64,000 nucleotides of DNA from Voacanga thouarsii (GCA_026120185.1 JANUWF010000008.1:6510001-6574000); one strand, 5' to 3'. Positions 22,014 to 34,569 are shown, counted from the stretch's first letter. Made by a program: numbers and translations. Notes: a model not told the origin generated them from the letters alone.

Positions 22014-25000
22014 TGTAATACCCCGCCCAAAACCACATTTGACTATGGGGAAAATTCATGCATTGCATAGCATCTTGCATTTTATGTGGTAGCTAGAATA
22101 ATTTTATTTGCATGGATGCATGTGAATTTTTCCGTTGCTCTTGCATTTGAATTAATTGATGTGAAATAGTTGTGTTGTTAAAGATTTGGATAAGGGAGGT
22201 TTGGTCGAAGATTTGGAAGGATGAGTATTAGGATGTGAGAATTGATTGTGGAAAAAAAAAAATTAGTATTGGAGTTGTTTTGGAATAGCGGAGAGGTTGG
22301 TGATTTCCTTTGGTGACCCGAGTTCGAATCCTATTTCTTGAAAATTTTAAGCTTTCTTTTGAATTCCTTTTCTAGTATTCTTCATGCCTTGGCCTAAAAC
22401 CCCTAGTTAGGTGCCACTTTGAAGAATTTCAAGTGATATAAAACTCTTCTTGATGCATATTAGAGATAGGGAATATATTAGGGAGCAATCTTATTTTACC
22501 TCTTCAAGAATTTTAGCCATAATCCTTTTATTTATTTAGTTATTTTAGAGAAATATTTTAACTAAAGTCCTAGATATCTTCTTTGGGTTTAAACTCCACT
22601 TTTATAGGAATAAGACTCTATATTTAACTCCTAAGTTCAAGGGTTTTAGATAAGGATAAAGTTTGTTTTATTTTCAGCTTTTGTTCTCTAGAATTTTCGA
22701 AAACCTTAAGCTGGAAAAATTCTGGAAATTTTTCCAGATTTTGTCCGCCACCTTGGAGCACTTTTAGCTCAATCTAAACTTTTCTAGGAATAGAGGAAAT
22801 CCTATCCAAATCTTTGATAAAATCAGATTTTATTTCAATCCAAATTCAACTAGGATTTTCTTCCTTATCCTAGCAGAATTTCGGCAGCTTTGTATCAACA
22901 CAAGCTGTCCGAAATTCCAGCCCTCTTTAGCTACAATCCAATTCTGTAAATCCTAACTCAAAACACCTAGAACACTCCTTAACAATTCAACTACCTTAGC
23001 TGCACAAAACCAGAATTTCTATCTCCAAAAAACTACTGATTTTCGGCAACTTGGAAACCAGAAATTTCGGTCAGCTTGCACAGGAATTTCAGCCAGCCTT
23101 GTACTCCTAATCCAACCAAAATTCTGCACACAAAACACACCAAAAAACCCCAGCTGATCACGCCAATTTCAACGCCCAAAACCCTCATCTTTTCTCTGGA
23201 AATTTCGGCAGAATTACAGCCTGAATAGTCCAGAATTTTTTCTCCTTTTGTTCAGCAATTTCGCACAGCACTTGCACAGAATTTTCAGTCACCAAAACTC
23301 ACTCAAACTCTTCCTTGTTTGGCCCAAAATTCTGAACACATTCAGCCTTCTTTTGAGCAGTATTTTGGCCAGCACAAAGGAGCAAATTGCAGAATATTTT
23401 CCTCCACTACACCCTCCCAAATTCGGCAACAAGAGGGGGCACAACAAGCTGAAAATTCGCCCTTACTGTCCAAGAAACCTAAAGCCATTAGGAGTCTTTC
23501 TAAACATCACCATCTAACCCTAAACCAATCTTCTCCAACTCTAAAGCATAGCAACCGTCTACCCTCTCCATTCTACACGAAAATTTCAGCAACTTCTCTC
23601 TACAAATTTTCGAAAACATCAAGAGCCATACCAAGCAAAAAAATCGATCACTCTCTAAGGTAAGCAAAAACCATCTCAACTTCTTGATTCCTTTCTTCCA
23701 TCTATTCTTCTCATTTTCTTCCCTTAAATCATGCCCATAGAGGCTGATTTCATCTTCTTCTTTAATTTTCGGTCAAGAGGAGCAAATGAGGTAGCTTCTC
23801 TTTTCTTCTCAAGCGAACTTGGGACGATCACCATAGGAGCATCGAGACCTCATTACCCGGTAGTTGCAAGGTAAGGAAATACCCTCCCTTAATGCCGAAA
23901 GTAAAGTTTAATGGTGTTTATTAGCGAGATAAACATGTGGTCGTAGTATATGATCTTTGGGGATTGAATAGTTTACTTGGAATAAAATAGGGGATTGCGA
24001 ATTGTTGTGAAAATAAATGGGATTAGAGCATGTTTGAATTAATTGAGACCCTGATCATGATATTATATAGTTTAGATCAGGAGGATAATTGAGGAAAGAC
24101 AGCTGTGAATTTATCGCATTTAACTGAGGCACATCAAGTAAGTCCTTGCATAAACTCTTTTGTTAAATGTTGTGATGGTAAGTCCTTGCATAAACTCTTT
24201 TATTAAATGTTGTGATGGTAAGTCCTTATACAAACTGTTTTGTTAAATGCTGTGATGGCAAGTTCATGTTGTAAAGCTTTGTAAAGCTATTGTTAAACTA
24301 TGTTTGCTTGGATTGTAAACGTGGATATTTATTCTTTAAACGGTTTTGTCAAACTAATGATTTTATCAAGAAAACTATTCTTTTCCTTAAATTTTTGGAA
24401 GTCTCTTTTTAAAAAAAAACACCACATTGTACAAAGCCAAGGTGTGGAGATATTTTGAATCAGGAATTGACGGATATGTTCGTTGAGTACTCAATAAGGG
24501 TAGGCTAACAATACTAGTCTTGGAGGGCTAGCGTAAGTCTTCTGGCAGGAGGCCACCTCCAGAAGATGAACTCTGCCTGAAGAGGCGACAATGTTGGTTG
24601 GTCAGGCCAGTTTGAGCTAGCATGTGTACCTGGTATGGTATTAATTATATTCCCGGCATGGACACCCGGATGGTTTTGTTGGGTGTAGAGATGGAGGAGT
24701 ATCTCACCCGGTGGGCTGTACACTCACCTTGATCAGAACGCCCAACGTGTGGTAATCTGGTCCGGACAAGGTGCACAAAGTGTGGTGCCTTGGCCATTTT
24801 GTTATCATGGAGCCCAACATGTGGTGACATGACTGTTTATTCGAGTGGAGGATTTATTTTGTACAAAGTGTGACAATGAGAAAAACCCACTCCTTGCGAA
24901 AAGAGACTGTTTATGACTTGCCAAATTATTTCTACAAATGTTTTACACTTTGCATACATATACTATTCAAAACACCATGTGCACACACAGGACTTACTGA

Positions 25001-25319
25001 GATTTATTCTCACACCGTTTTACATCATGTTTTCAGGAGATAGATTGTGTTGAGGCAGCGGGGCTTGATAGTAAAGGCTTTGGCTATTTTTCCTATGCTG
25101 TTCTAGAGGACTTTTGTCATTTATACTTCTGAACGATATTTGTTTTGTTTCGTTTTGCTCCAAGTTAAGCCTGATGTAATAAGAGTATTTATTTATTTAT
25201 CTAAGTTGATTCCTGTGGCGATTGCCTTTATATTTTATACCTCGTTCTAAAGTCCCCTTGTCCTACGGGACGGGGCGACATCCCCGCCCTTTTAGGGTAC
25301 GTAGTCGTGGGGTGTTACA
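22014..25319 (+). repeat. 3' LTR of element B
   Basis: 3,306 bp, nearly the same as 13024-16328. It includes a second tRNA-like A/B-box pair (22286-22331) and the 40-bp triple repeat (24141-24260). It is followed by TCACA (25320-25324), the right copy of the target duplication, and then hAT sequence. Confidence 0.94.
24141..24260 (+). repeat. Three tandem 40-bp repeats in 3' LTR B
   Basis: Same array as 15151-15270, units starting at 24141, 24181 and 24221. Copy number is the same in both LTRs, so the array predates the insertion. Confidence 0.92.
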
Positions 25320-25324
25320 TCACA

Positions 25325-25589
25325 GGTGAGGCCAAGTTGGGGATGGGGATTGCAAGATCCACAGCCCGCCGGGCCCGCATAGCTTGTATACTGTGTAACT
25401 ATATATCTAGTATAATAATTATATAGCTTATATAGTGTGTAACTATATATCTAGTATATCTAGTATAAAAATATAATAATTATATAATGTATATATATAA
25501 GAATTTTATATCTAATGTGTGTATATATATTAATATTGTAATATATAGTGTACACATACATACTATATATAGTGTATATATAGAGTATA
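25325..25589 (+). mobile_element. hAT segment between elements B and C
   Basis: The first ~60 bp are GC-rich and continue the hAT subterminal pattern (GGGGATGGGGATTGC, CCCGCCGGGCCCGC). The rest (25380-25589) is almost pure AT with repeated TATATATCTAGTATA and TATAGTGTGTA words. It ends at a TATAATACGGAG junction with element C sequence. Confidence 0.7.
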
Positions 25590-27015
25590 ATACGGAGTTT
25601 CAACTTTTCAAGGACAAAGAACTTAAACAGCAAGGTAGTGATTTTCGGCAGGACAAGACGGGAGTGATGTATTTCTGATATCGTTTGTGTGTGCCTGATG
25701 AGCAACAGCTGAAGGATAAGATTTTGGAAGAGGCACATCAAAGCAAGTACACTATTCATCTAGGAGAGGTAAAAACGTATCAAGATCTAAAAAAGGCTTA
25801 TTGGTGGCCCGGGATGAAGAAGGACGTAGTGATGTCTCCATGTGCCTAACCTGTTAGAAAGTTAAAGCGGAGCAAAAAAAGTTGGCAGGATTGTTGCAAC
25901 CTTTACTAATACAGGAGTGGAAATGAGAAGAGGTGACCATGGACTTTGTTACTAGATTGCCTATGGCAAGGACTCAAAATGATGCCATATAGGTAGTGGT
26001 AGACAGATTGACTAAGTTAGCGCATTTTATACCAGTGAACATAAGGGATTCAATGGAAAATTTAGCTCAAATATATATGCGGGAGATAGTCAAATTGCAG
26101 GGAGTATCTTCGAGTATCGTGTCCGACCAATACCCGAGATTTAAATCCCAATTTTGGGGTAAGTTCCAGGAACCGATGGGTTCTAATCTGAAGTTCAGTA
26201 CAACAGCACACCCGCATACTGATGGCTAGTTAGAAAGGGTTATTCAGATATTGGAAGACATGTTAAGAGCTTGCGTATTAGATTTCAGAGATAAATGGAT
26301 TGATTGTGTACTATATGCGGAATTGGCTTACAATAATAGCTACCAATCTTCGATTGGAATGGCTCCATATGAAGCGTTGTATGGACGTAAGTGTCAAGTA
26401 CCTCTGCACTGGAGTTGGTCGGAAGACGGCCACATACACAAGTCTGGAGAAGTCTACGTTCAAGAAATATTAGATAAGGTGAAGCTGATAAGAGAATGGT
26501 TGAAAATGGCTCAAAGTTGACAAAAATGTTATGTGGATAATAGGCGAAGGGATTTGGAATTTCAGGTAGGAGACAGTGTGTTTTTAAGGTTAACTCCGAG
26601 TTGAAGAATTTTGAAGCATTTGAAAGATGGAAAGCTGAATCTGAGATATTTGGGACCGTTTCCAATAACGAAAAGAATTGGACCGGTGGCGTATCGACTG
26701 GATTTGCCAGATGGTTTGATGGAAATACACAATGTATTCCATGTGTCTCAGTTAAAGAAATAAAATGCTGACCTGGGACATGTTTTGAATGATGAGCAGT
26801 TAGTTTTGCACCCTGACTTAAGCTACATGGAGAAAATCGTTAAAATTTTAGACTGAAGTATCAAGACTCTCCGGAATAAGCAGATTCCTATGGTGAAGGT
26901 ACAGTAGGAATATCATGGCACTCAAGATGCCACGTGAGAAAAGGAAGAATGGGTGAAGCAAAAATACTCCGACTTGAGATAAAGGTACACCTGAATTTCG
27001 GGACGAAATTCTTCT
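25590..27015 (+). pseudogene. Truncated integrase and chromodomain of a first C copy
   Basis: It starts inside pol at the point equivalent to 44818 (TACGGAGTTTCAACTTTTCA). Integrase fragments are HQSKYTIHLGEVKTYQDLKK, DRLTKLAHFIPVN, SIVSDQYPRFKSQFW, AHPHTDG, GMAPYEALYGRKCQVP. The chromodomain (about 26820-26950) has stops at several Trp/Gln codons. There are many stops and a short deletion near 25830. It has no 5' half and no RT, so it is the 3' stump of an element. Confidence 0.85.
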
Positions 27016-27028
27016 AAGGAGGGGAGGA
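27016..27028 (+). other. Polypurine tract before first C LTR
   Basis: AAGGAGGGGAGGA just before TGTAAAACCC at 27029. The equivalent before 46248 is decayed (GAGTGGAGGA). Confidence 0.85.
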
Positions 27029-29198
27029 TGTAAAACCCCACGTAAACCTACCCTAGAGTAAGAGAGATAGGATGCATATTATGTCATCATGCATAAAATA
27101 TATCTCTTAAATGATTTTGTGTGCATTAGAATTGTAGTTTATGGGTTATATGATTTATTTGTGCTTGTTGAGTAAAAAGGGTAAAAAGGTAATTTTACTT
27201 GAGGTCAAAATAGGAAGATGGCTTGAGGCTTAGATAAGAAGAGGATTTCGTTGAAAAAATAAGAACAAAATTTAGTGTGGTTAAATGGTTAGAGTTTTGT
27301 GATTTAATCTCTACGGTCTTAAATTCAAATCCTATCACCTAAGTTTTATTCATATTTACCTTAACTAATGTTTGAATTTTCTTCTTTCTTACATTCCTTA
27401 AAGTTAGGAATGTTGTCATAGGAAAGACACAATGGCAATGTTTTAACCATGTAATCGTGTCCTAAAAAGAATTCTAGAAGAACTTTTATCTCCATTATTT
27501 TTGCAAGCCTTATCCTAATCTCTTTGAATTTAAACTACTCCAAATTCTTTAATTCATTTTTATATCGATAAAATTCTTGGATAATTACTTGCTTGGAATT
27601 TCAAAAAAATTCCAGCTCTTGTGGGATAGGAGGTTGGCCAAAAACGTGGAGGAAGAATAGGAACGAGTTTCAATTAAGTCACCATAGCTATTTCTTCAAG
27701 AACTTTTCTTTTTGTTCTTGTTTTGGTTAAAATCTAGAAAATTTTCCAGATTTTCTTCATGGCTGGTTTTTGAAATTTGCAGCAAGCTTTCTCTACCTAA
27801 TTCTTGCAAAGAACCAACCATCTTGTGTGAAGATGAAAGCTGAAACACTTTGAAATTCCGCTGACTTACAAATTACACCAAACTAGAATTTTTTTCCCAA
27901 CAAACAAGCAATCTTTGAACATGAACATGGAGCCATTCGTTAGTACTCAAGCACATCTGAAACTTTCTCCTTTCTTTTTCAAGATGGTGGCTGGAAAATC
28001 ACTACTAATGGACCTTCAAACACCCCTAAATTCCAGCTGCAAAACTATTCCAAAGAAGACCAAAAGTTCTGCACAAAACCATTTCACATCCTAAGAGTTC
28101 TTTAGCTTAAATTCCAGATTTTTTTCCCAGTTTTGCCTATTCAATGTTAAGGCCAATTTTCTTCATCAAACTCCATCATGTTTCGTCCATAATGCAGCCA
28201 TGGATAGAACCCCGTGGCTTCTCCATCTACCTTGATCATTAGGACTCCATTAACATACCTCAAAACACTCCTATCTTCACTCCATTCAAAATTATTCAAA
28301 CTTCAAATTAAATTCCAGATTTTTGTTCAATTACACACTCATCTAGCTAGATAATAAATTAGAAATTCCTATACTATTCCACAGCCATTTTTTGTCAGCC
28401 CAAAGTTGAAACAACTCTCCATTCCATGATCAAATCATAGCTAGTTCAGCCATACGCCATTGAAGAACAAGAAACCTTTCGAGAGCAAACACCATTACCC
28501 AATCCTATACCTCAAATATCTCCACTTTTCTCTCAATTTGAATTTTGAAAAAGTTGAAAGTCTCTCTTTCCTTCTTGGATAACCAAAAGCTTCCCCTAAG
28601 CTAAGCTATTCAACCATCATTCACACACACACACACCCGAAATCACCCTCTCTCAATTTCTCTTAGAAACACCAAGAACACACACTAAGCTTCTTCAACC
28701 TTTAATCACCTCTATTCATCCCAAATCACTCAAGAACCTTCAAACTAACTAAGATTTGGTCCTTACTCACTCCTAGGCCACTCTATAACATAAAAAACAC
28801 CAAATTTGATCTTCCATTTGGATCAAACACAGTTTTTTGGTCAAGAACAAAAAGAACATCAAGATGGAAACTTTGAACACCTTGGACCTTTTTCATCTCA
28901 TCATCACCATTTCAATATCATCCTAATCTCTCTCTCTCGGCCGAAACTTGGATGACCATTCTTGGATAAATTTCTACCAAGGAAGGACTCTCAAGCACTC
29001 AAAGCCCTCTATCAAGTAAGGCGATACATTCATCTAACGTTCATCAAATCAAGTATTTCTTTCTTGATCTTATCTTTAAATTGTCAAACTCAAGACTCTT
29101 AGATTATGGATTTGATAGGTTGATAGAATAATGTGGGGTTGAAGATATGTATGTAGGTGAAGGGAACGGATTTAAGATATGAGAATTGGAATGAATGT
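27029..29198 (+). repeat. First C LTR, 5' half only
   Basis: It starts TGTAAAACCCCACG and aligns with 46248 to about 48455 throughout. It stops exactly where a copia-type LTR begins (AATGAATGT|TG). The remaining ~2.07 kb seen in the other LTR is absent. Confidence 0.88.
27273..27332 (+). promoter_or_regulatory. tRNA-like A-box/B-box pair inside LTR C
   Basis: TAGTGTGGTTAAATGGTTAGAG resembles an A box (TGGTTNAATGGTTAG style), and AAATTCAAATCC at 27321-27332 resembles a B box. In the other C LTR the B box is better preserved (GAGTTCAAATCCC at 46540-46552). It lies about 245 bp into the LTR, close to the equivalent position in LTR B. Confidence 0.4.
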
Positions 29199-30584
29199 TG
29201 TTTTAGTATTGTGCCCTAGAGGTAATAACTTGTACATTGTATATGACACATTTTATTTTAATAAAAGACATTATTTATCTTACAGTTTCCTTTGTTTACT
29301 TTAAGTAATATAACTATTCGATAAAGTCCCTAGTGCAATACTGTGTTAAGGAAATCGTAATAGAGATCATGATATGAGATTCCTACTATACTGGATGGTG
29401 TTAGTACTTAAATAGTCCATAGTCATAATATTAATGAGACAGGACATCATTAATGCATTAAGAGTAGCATGTTTTAGACTTCCTGATTTGATCAGGCGGT
29501 GGTTCTCATAACTGTGAGTATTGAGATACTCACAGTTAATACATGGATGCTTGTTAATGGAATAAGTTCATTGGATAACCTATCTTTGAGATAATCACGT
29601 AGATAACTATTTAGTGCCAGTGATATAATCTCAATATAGTAAACGTGCAAGTATCCTTATACTTGAAATCTCCAAGGTACTTTGTTTCCTGAGCATTGTA
29701 CTTTGATTCCGATCTCTGGAGCTTGATTGAGGGCCGCCTATGGGATGGATATTGGGTACATTGTGAGGTAAACGAAAGTAGTTGAGAGGGTCAACAAAGG
29801 ATTCACCACTCCTAATAGTAGGGGCAAACATCTCACGATCACTTGTAGGAATTACTACTAGAGAAGTCCTTAGCCAAGGCGATTGTGTATTGGAAACAGT
29901 TCCAATTGATACATATCTAGAGTAGTGGGTTCCTGGTACAAGTACTATTATATTCGGGCCAGAATTAATTATGGAAGGAGTTTGCACTAATTCCGTACTC
30001 CAAACCAAATGAGATATTGTATGGTGAAAGGAGTTATTTCACTAAAGTTTGTTATTGAAGGGTTCATGTCAAGCCACTTGACTTCCTGAACTCTTGGGTG
30101 GTCATGATGTGTTGCTAGATACCGCTCATGATTTGAGAATATGGGTTTATTAATTGATGAATTAATAAACCAATCCTCATTAGAATTAATAGGATTAATT
30201 CTAATTAATTATGGATTATTAATCTCATAGACGTTTAGATTAATTCATGTTTTCTACACAATAGAGGATTATATACTCAAGATGTTATTTGATAACATAG
30301 AGGGGTTAATTGCGAGAAAGAGAAGTTGTTGTAGACAAATTATAATTAGTAATAATTTGTAGTCCAAGTTGTAATTATGAGAACTTGATGTTTCCAATTA
30401 CAATTAGAAAATTCTAATTGTTTTAGAATTTCAAATTTTCAGTGGATTTTGGAACATATATTAGATATGCTCGAAACCTTAATCAAAGGGTGATTCACAT
30501 ACGAAAATAGGAGTCATAAAATAAATGTCTTCTTCTTCTTCTTCTTCTTCTTCTTCTTCTTCTTCTTCTTCTTCTTCTTCTTCT

Positions 30585-30624
<40 letters not shown>

Positions 30625-30825
30625 TTGCTGAAAATGAAAACTACCCTAGCCGCCATCTTTTTCTGCTAGCACAGGAAATTTTGGTACTTGAGTATTCCTC
30701 TGTGTGGATTACTGTTAGAGATGATCACACACTATGATTATAATGGTTAGACGTTCAACCCACGTGGAGTTTGCACAAGAGGATTGTTAGATCGCGCCTC
30801 GATTTGAGGATATTGACATGGAGTA
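29199..30825 (+). repeat. Copia-type LTR D1
   Basis: It begins TGTTTTAGTATTGTGCCCTAGAGG, the start style of plant copia LTRs (TGTTNG...ATGCCCTAGAGGCAAT). It aligns with D2 throughout but lacks about the last 150-200 bp. It ends with a (CTT)n(CT)n tract and then GGAGTA before D2. No internal coding region follows. Confidence 0.78.
30528..30621 (+). repeat. (CTT)n followed by (CT)n in LTR D1
   Basis: An uninterrupted CTT run (30528-30590) passes into CT repeats (30590-30621). D2 has only the CT part at the equivalent place. Confidence 0.95.
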
Positions 30826-32221
30826 TGTGTTAGTGCTATGCCCTAGAGGCAATCACTTGTACAATATATATGACGCATTTTATTTTAATAAAAGGCATTA
30901 TTTATCTTATAGTTTCTTTTGTTTACTTTTAAGTAATATAACTGTTAGATAAAGTCCCTAGTACAACACTGTGTTAAGGAAATCATGATAGAGATCATGA
31001 TATGAGATTCCTATTATATTGTATAGCGTTAGTACTTAAATAGTACCTATTCGTAGTATTAATGAGATAGGACATCATTAATGCGTTAAGACTAGCATGT
31101 GTTAGACTTCCTGATTTGATCAGGCGGTGGTTCTCATATCCGTGAGTATTGAGATACTCAAAGTTAACACGTGGATGCTTGGGGAACAAGTTCATTGAAT
31201 GACCTAACTATGAGATAATCACATGGATAACTATTTAGTGCCAGTGATATAATCTCAATATAGCAAACGTGTAAGTATCCTTAGATTTGAGATCTCCAAG
31301 GTACTTTGTTTGCTGAGCATTTTGCTTTGATTCCAATCTCTAGAGCTAGATTGAGGGCCACCTATAGGATGGATATTAGGTACACTGTAAGGTAAACGAA
31401 AATAGTTGAGAGGGTCAATAAAGGATTCACCACTTCTAATAGTAGATGCGAATATCTCACGACCACTTGTAGGAATTACTACTCGAGAAGTCCTTGGCCA
31501 AGGTGTATGTATATTGGAAATAGTTTCAATTGATACACATCTAGAGTAGTGGATTCCTGGTGCAAGTATTATTGTATTTGGGCCAGAATTAATTCTGGAG
31601 CGAGTTGGCACTAATTTCGTACTCCAAACAGAATGAGTTATTGTATGGTAAAATGAGTTAATTGCACTGTAGTTTGTTATTAAAGGGTTCATGTCAAGCC
31701 ACTTGACTTACTGGACTCTTGGGTGGTTATGATGTGTTGCTAGATATCGCTCATGATCTGGGAATATGGGTTTATTAATTGATGAATTAATAAACCAATC
31801 CTGATTAGAATTAATATGATTAATTCTAATTAATTATAGATTATTAATCTCAAAGACGTTTGGATTAATTCATGTTTGCTACCAATTGACGGGAAACCTA
31901 ATAGGTCACACACAATAGAGGATTATATACTCAAGATATTATTTGATAACATAGTGGGGTTTATTGCGAGAAAAAGAAGGTGTTGTGGTCAAATTATAAT
32001 TAGTTATAATTTATGGACCAATTTGTAATTCTGTGAACTTGAGGGGTTCCAATTAAAAATTAGAGAATTGTAATTATTTAGAATTCTCAGATATGGTTTT
32101 ATGTGGAGATTTTTGGGTGACTTCATGGGTCACACAAGAAAAACAAAACATGAAAACCAAATGACACATGAAACAACTCTACAAAAACCAAGGGGCATAA
32201 GATGCCTTATGATCTTTTGTT

Positions 32222-32280
<59 letters not shown>

Positions 32281-32705
32281 TGAGTCTCTCTAAGAGAACA
32301 CCAAGACTCTTTTTCTTCTTCTTCTTTTTCTCTGGTTTTGCTAAACAAGAAGAACAAAGAAGAAAAACCCCAGCCACCATTATTTTTTTCTGCTAGCATA
32401 GAAAATCTTAGTGCTTGAGTGTGATCCTCCGCGTGAATTTCTGTTAAGCGATAATCACATACTATGATTATAGTGGTTGGACATTCAACTCTCATGGTGA
32501 TTCTTCAAGAAGATTGCTGGATCGTGCCATAATTATCAAGCTTGAAGAAGGAAAGAATTTGTTTTCTACACGATCAAAGAAAGGTAAAAACTGTTATCTT
32601 TGTTATCTATATATGTCTTGTTTTCCACACATATGCGGATCTTGGGATGGTATCTCATTTTAATTTTTCATTGTGCCATATATGATATGCACAAGATACC
32701 CAATA
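30826..32705 (+). repeat. Copia-type LTR D2, directly adjoining D1
   Basis: It begins TGTGTTAGTGCTATGCCCTAGAGGC and follows D1 without any spacer. It runs to about 32705 (CAAGATACCCAATA), where element C leader sequence resumes; the exact end is uncertain. It is about 10% different from D1. A (CT)n run lies at 32227-32277. Confidence 0.72.
32227..32277 (+). repeat. (CT)n microsatellite in LTR D2
   Basis: About 25 CT units, at the equivalent position to the compound tract in D1. Confidence 0.95.
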
Positions 32706-33234
32706 ATATGTCCCAAACCCACCTAGTCCTGTGATTGATTTAATTGGTGATAGTGATGATCTGAGGGAGATAGACTATAAATCTCCACTTAGACCTTCTT
32801 TTGTACTGCCGCCCAACCATGTTGAAACTAGGGAGAGCTCTAGGAGACCCGGGATAGAACCAATAGACTCTGGGTTTGTGAATAGTGTAGGGATAGACCT
32901 TTTTAAAAATACTGGAGGTTAGTTGTATGATGCTGACACCGAGGATTTTGATGAGGATTAAGGGCTAAGTTTTGTCATGCTTAGGAAGTTGTTATTTACT
33001 GCTTGCAATAAACTACTGTGCTAGGGGTTCACTTATATTTAATGTTTTATTTCAAAATTTATGCAAATAAGAGTACCTTGTGTACTCTAATCTTGAAAAA
33101 TGCGATTATTTATGCAAAGTTTGCATCTAATTTGCTTTTACTTAAGTCTGAATGTGAATGTATGCTCAATTTAAATATTTTGAACTTTGATACATAACTC
33201 ATTATTTGGAGACGATGGTTTAGAATGGCACCAA
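32706..33234 (+). pseudogene. Leader of element C with remnant of the acidic leader ORF
   Basis: A frame at 32731-32922 begins IDLIGDSDDLREIDYKSP, contains NHVETRESSRRPGIEP, and after a stop continues LYDADTEDFDED. The VETRES segment and its distance to gag match the tail of the leader ORF in element B (ends SVETRESRT, 17121). The 5' part is lost with the rest of the LTR and the primer site. From 32965 to 33234 there is no frame. Confidence 0.5.
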
Positions 33235-33344
33235 AGCGTTGCGTAGTAGTATCCAGCAGAAGGGTTCCGGAAGCAGAACACGTGACTCTGGAATATGATG
33301 CTACTCAACTTTTGTTGCTAAATCAGGGGAATGATTTGGGATTG
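33235..33344 (+). pseudogene. gag start of element C, cut by the A cluster
   Basis: ATG at 33235 opens MAPKRCVVVSSRRVPEAEHV, matching the start of element B gag (MAQRR). The frame runs about 35 codons to NQGNDLG and then meets A-family LTR sequence. Gag continues at 41798, about 8.4 kb later. Confidence 0.75.
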
Positions 33345-33430
33345 ACGTTTTAATTTAAACTTGATTGGAAATATACTTATTTTTATATGATTTTTATACC
33401 CAAATCTATACACAACAAGTTTTTGGCGCC
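33345..33430 (+). repeat. Fragment of A LTR end plus primer site, joined into another A LTR
   Basis: LTR end ...CTATACACAACA at 33417, then AGTTTTTGGCGCC (primer site start). At GGCGCC the text switches to the middle of an A LTR (GTAGGACAGGC..., equivalent to 40668). Confidence 0.75.
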
Positions 33431-34569
33431 ATTGTAGGACAGGCAGTGCTGGCTACGCCCTGATGCTGAGACGGTGCCTCAATTTTTGCATGCGATTTTT
33501 GATAATTTGTAGAGTTTTAGTATTTTTCTACCTCTAGTTAGCCTGAAAGCCTAGAGGAATGAAATTAGCCACTTCTAAAGCCTATAAATAAAGGGAAAAC
33601 ACAAGAGAAATGAGAGGATTCGGAGATCATAACAGAAAATCACACAAATTAAGGAGGAATTTTTCAGTTCAAAAAGGATTGTGTAAGAGGGTCTACAAAG
33701 GAAGAAGAAGGAGGTTTGTCTATGAGTTCTTTCTTTTACTTTTATTTTCTTTTTCTTGTACAATGATGTGTTAATTGTTTTATTGTAATTTGACATTGTT
33801 TAGGTATTCATGATTTTTAGAGTTACTTTGATCTTTTGATTAATTGATTATTATTCTTAGTATTTAATTACTTGTGCTAATTGCGAAGTTAGTTGGTTAT
33901 TTCTTTCCATTAACTTGCTTGGACAAAGGGGTTGAAGGTGGTCTCAATTCATTAATTTCATATGTGTTGTCTCTTAACTTGCTTGGAAAAATGGGGTAAT
34001 TGCTAAGAATTAGGTAATTAAAGGTTAATTGATGTCTACCAGGATATGGATTCATTGGTTAATTTCATATTTTAAGTTTGCCAGGATATAGAAATTTAAA
34101 CAAGGATTGTGTTTAATGTATCTTTTGGATGAATTAGTTGAGACAGTATATGTGATGTTAATTTGTCTAGAAGATAGTGATTCATGGATTGGAAAAGAAG
34201 TGAATCTATCTTAATTCTTCATGATGCCAAGAGAATAATTTGTTATGATAATGATTGAATACTTTAAGGTCGTGTTTGTCAAAATAATGGTTTAAGTTAC
34301 ATAATTCTCCATCCTTAACATGTATATATTCTTTTATTTTATTATTATTTTTATTCTTTTTCACTTTATTGAGTCAGTTAAATAATGAAAGAAAAGTGAT
34401 TAATGCATACTTGTTTCTGGAGGATCGACACTCGTTTGAACCCTATACTATGTTTAATAATGAGTACGCTTGCTCATATGTGTAATTTGGGGTTAATATT
34501 TTTAATTTAAACTTGATTGGGAATATACTTGTTTTTATATGATTTTTATACCCAAATCTATACACAACA
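33431..34569 (+). repeat. A-family LTR, plus strand, 5'-truncated
   Basis: Equivalent to about 40668-41797. It contains the LTR promoter motif TATAAATA at 33583-33590 and ends CACAACA at 34569. Confidence 0.85.
33583..33590 (+). promoter_or_regulatory. TATA box of A-family LTR
   Basis: CCTATAAATAAAGGG, conserved at the equivalent place in 40320-41797 (40819-40826). Confidence 0.6.

Larger units (their letters stand above)
13024..25319 (+). mobile_element. Element B: complete chromodomain (Tekay/Del-like) Ty3/gypsy retrotransposon
   Basis: 12,296 bp: 5' LTR 13024-16328, initiator-Met primer site 16331, leader ORF, gag, PR-RT-RNaseH-INT, chromodomain, polypurine tract 22001-22013, 3' LTR 22014-25319. 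Target duplication TCGCA (13019-13023) and TCACA (25320-25324), one mismatch. Domain order, tRNA-iMet primer, LTR start TGTAATACCCCG and C-terminal chromodomain fit the Tekay/Del chromovirus lineage. The two LTRs differ at only a few percent by eye, so this is the youngest large insertion here. All coding frames carry stops. Confidence 0.93.

Noticed and set aside
25460..25759. Frames on both strands in the AT-rich hAT segment
   Set aside because: Low-complexity TATA-type text crossing the hAT/C junction.
30525..30737. Serine/leucine-rich frame
   Set aside because: Translation of the (CTT)n(CT)n microsatellite.
29631..31692. Minus-strand frames of 125 and 145 codons in LTRs D1 and D2, similar to each other
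   Set aside because: Similarity follows from the LTRs being paralogous; the protein has no domain, and such frames are common in this LTR type. Conservation beyond nucleotide identity could not be shown.
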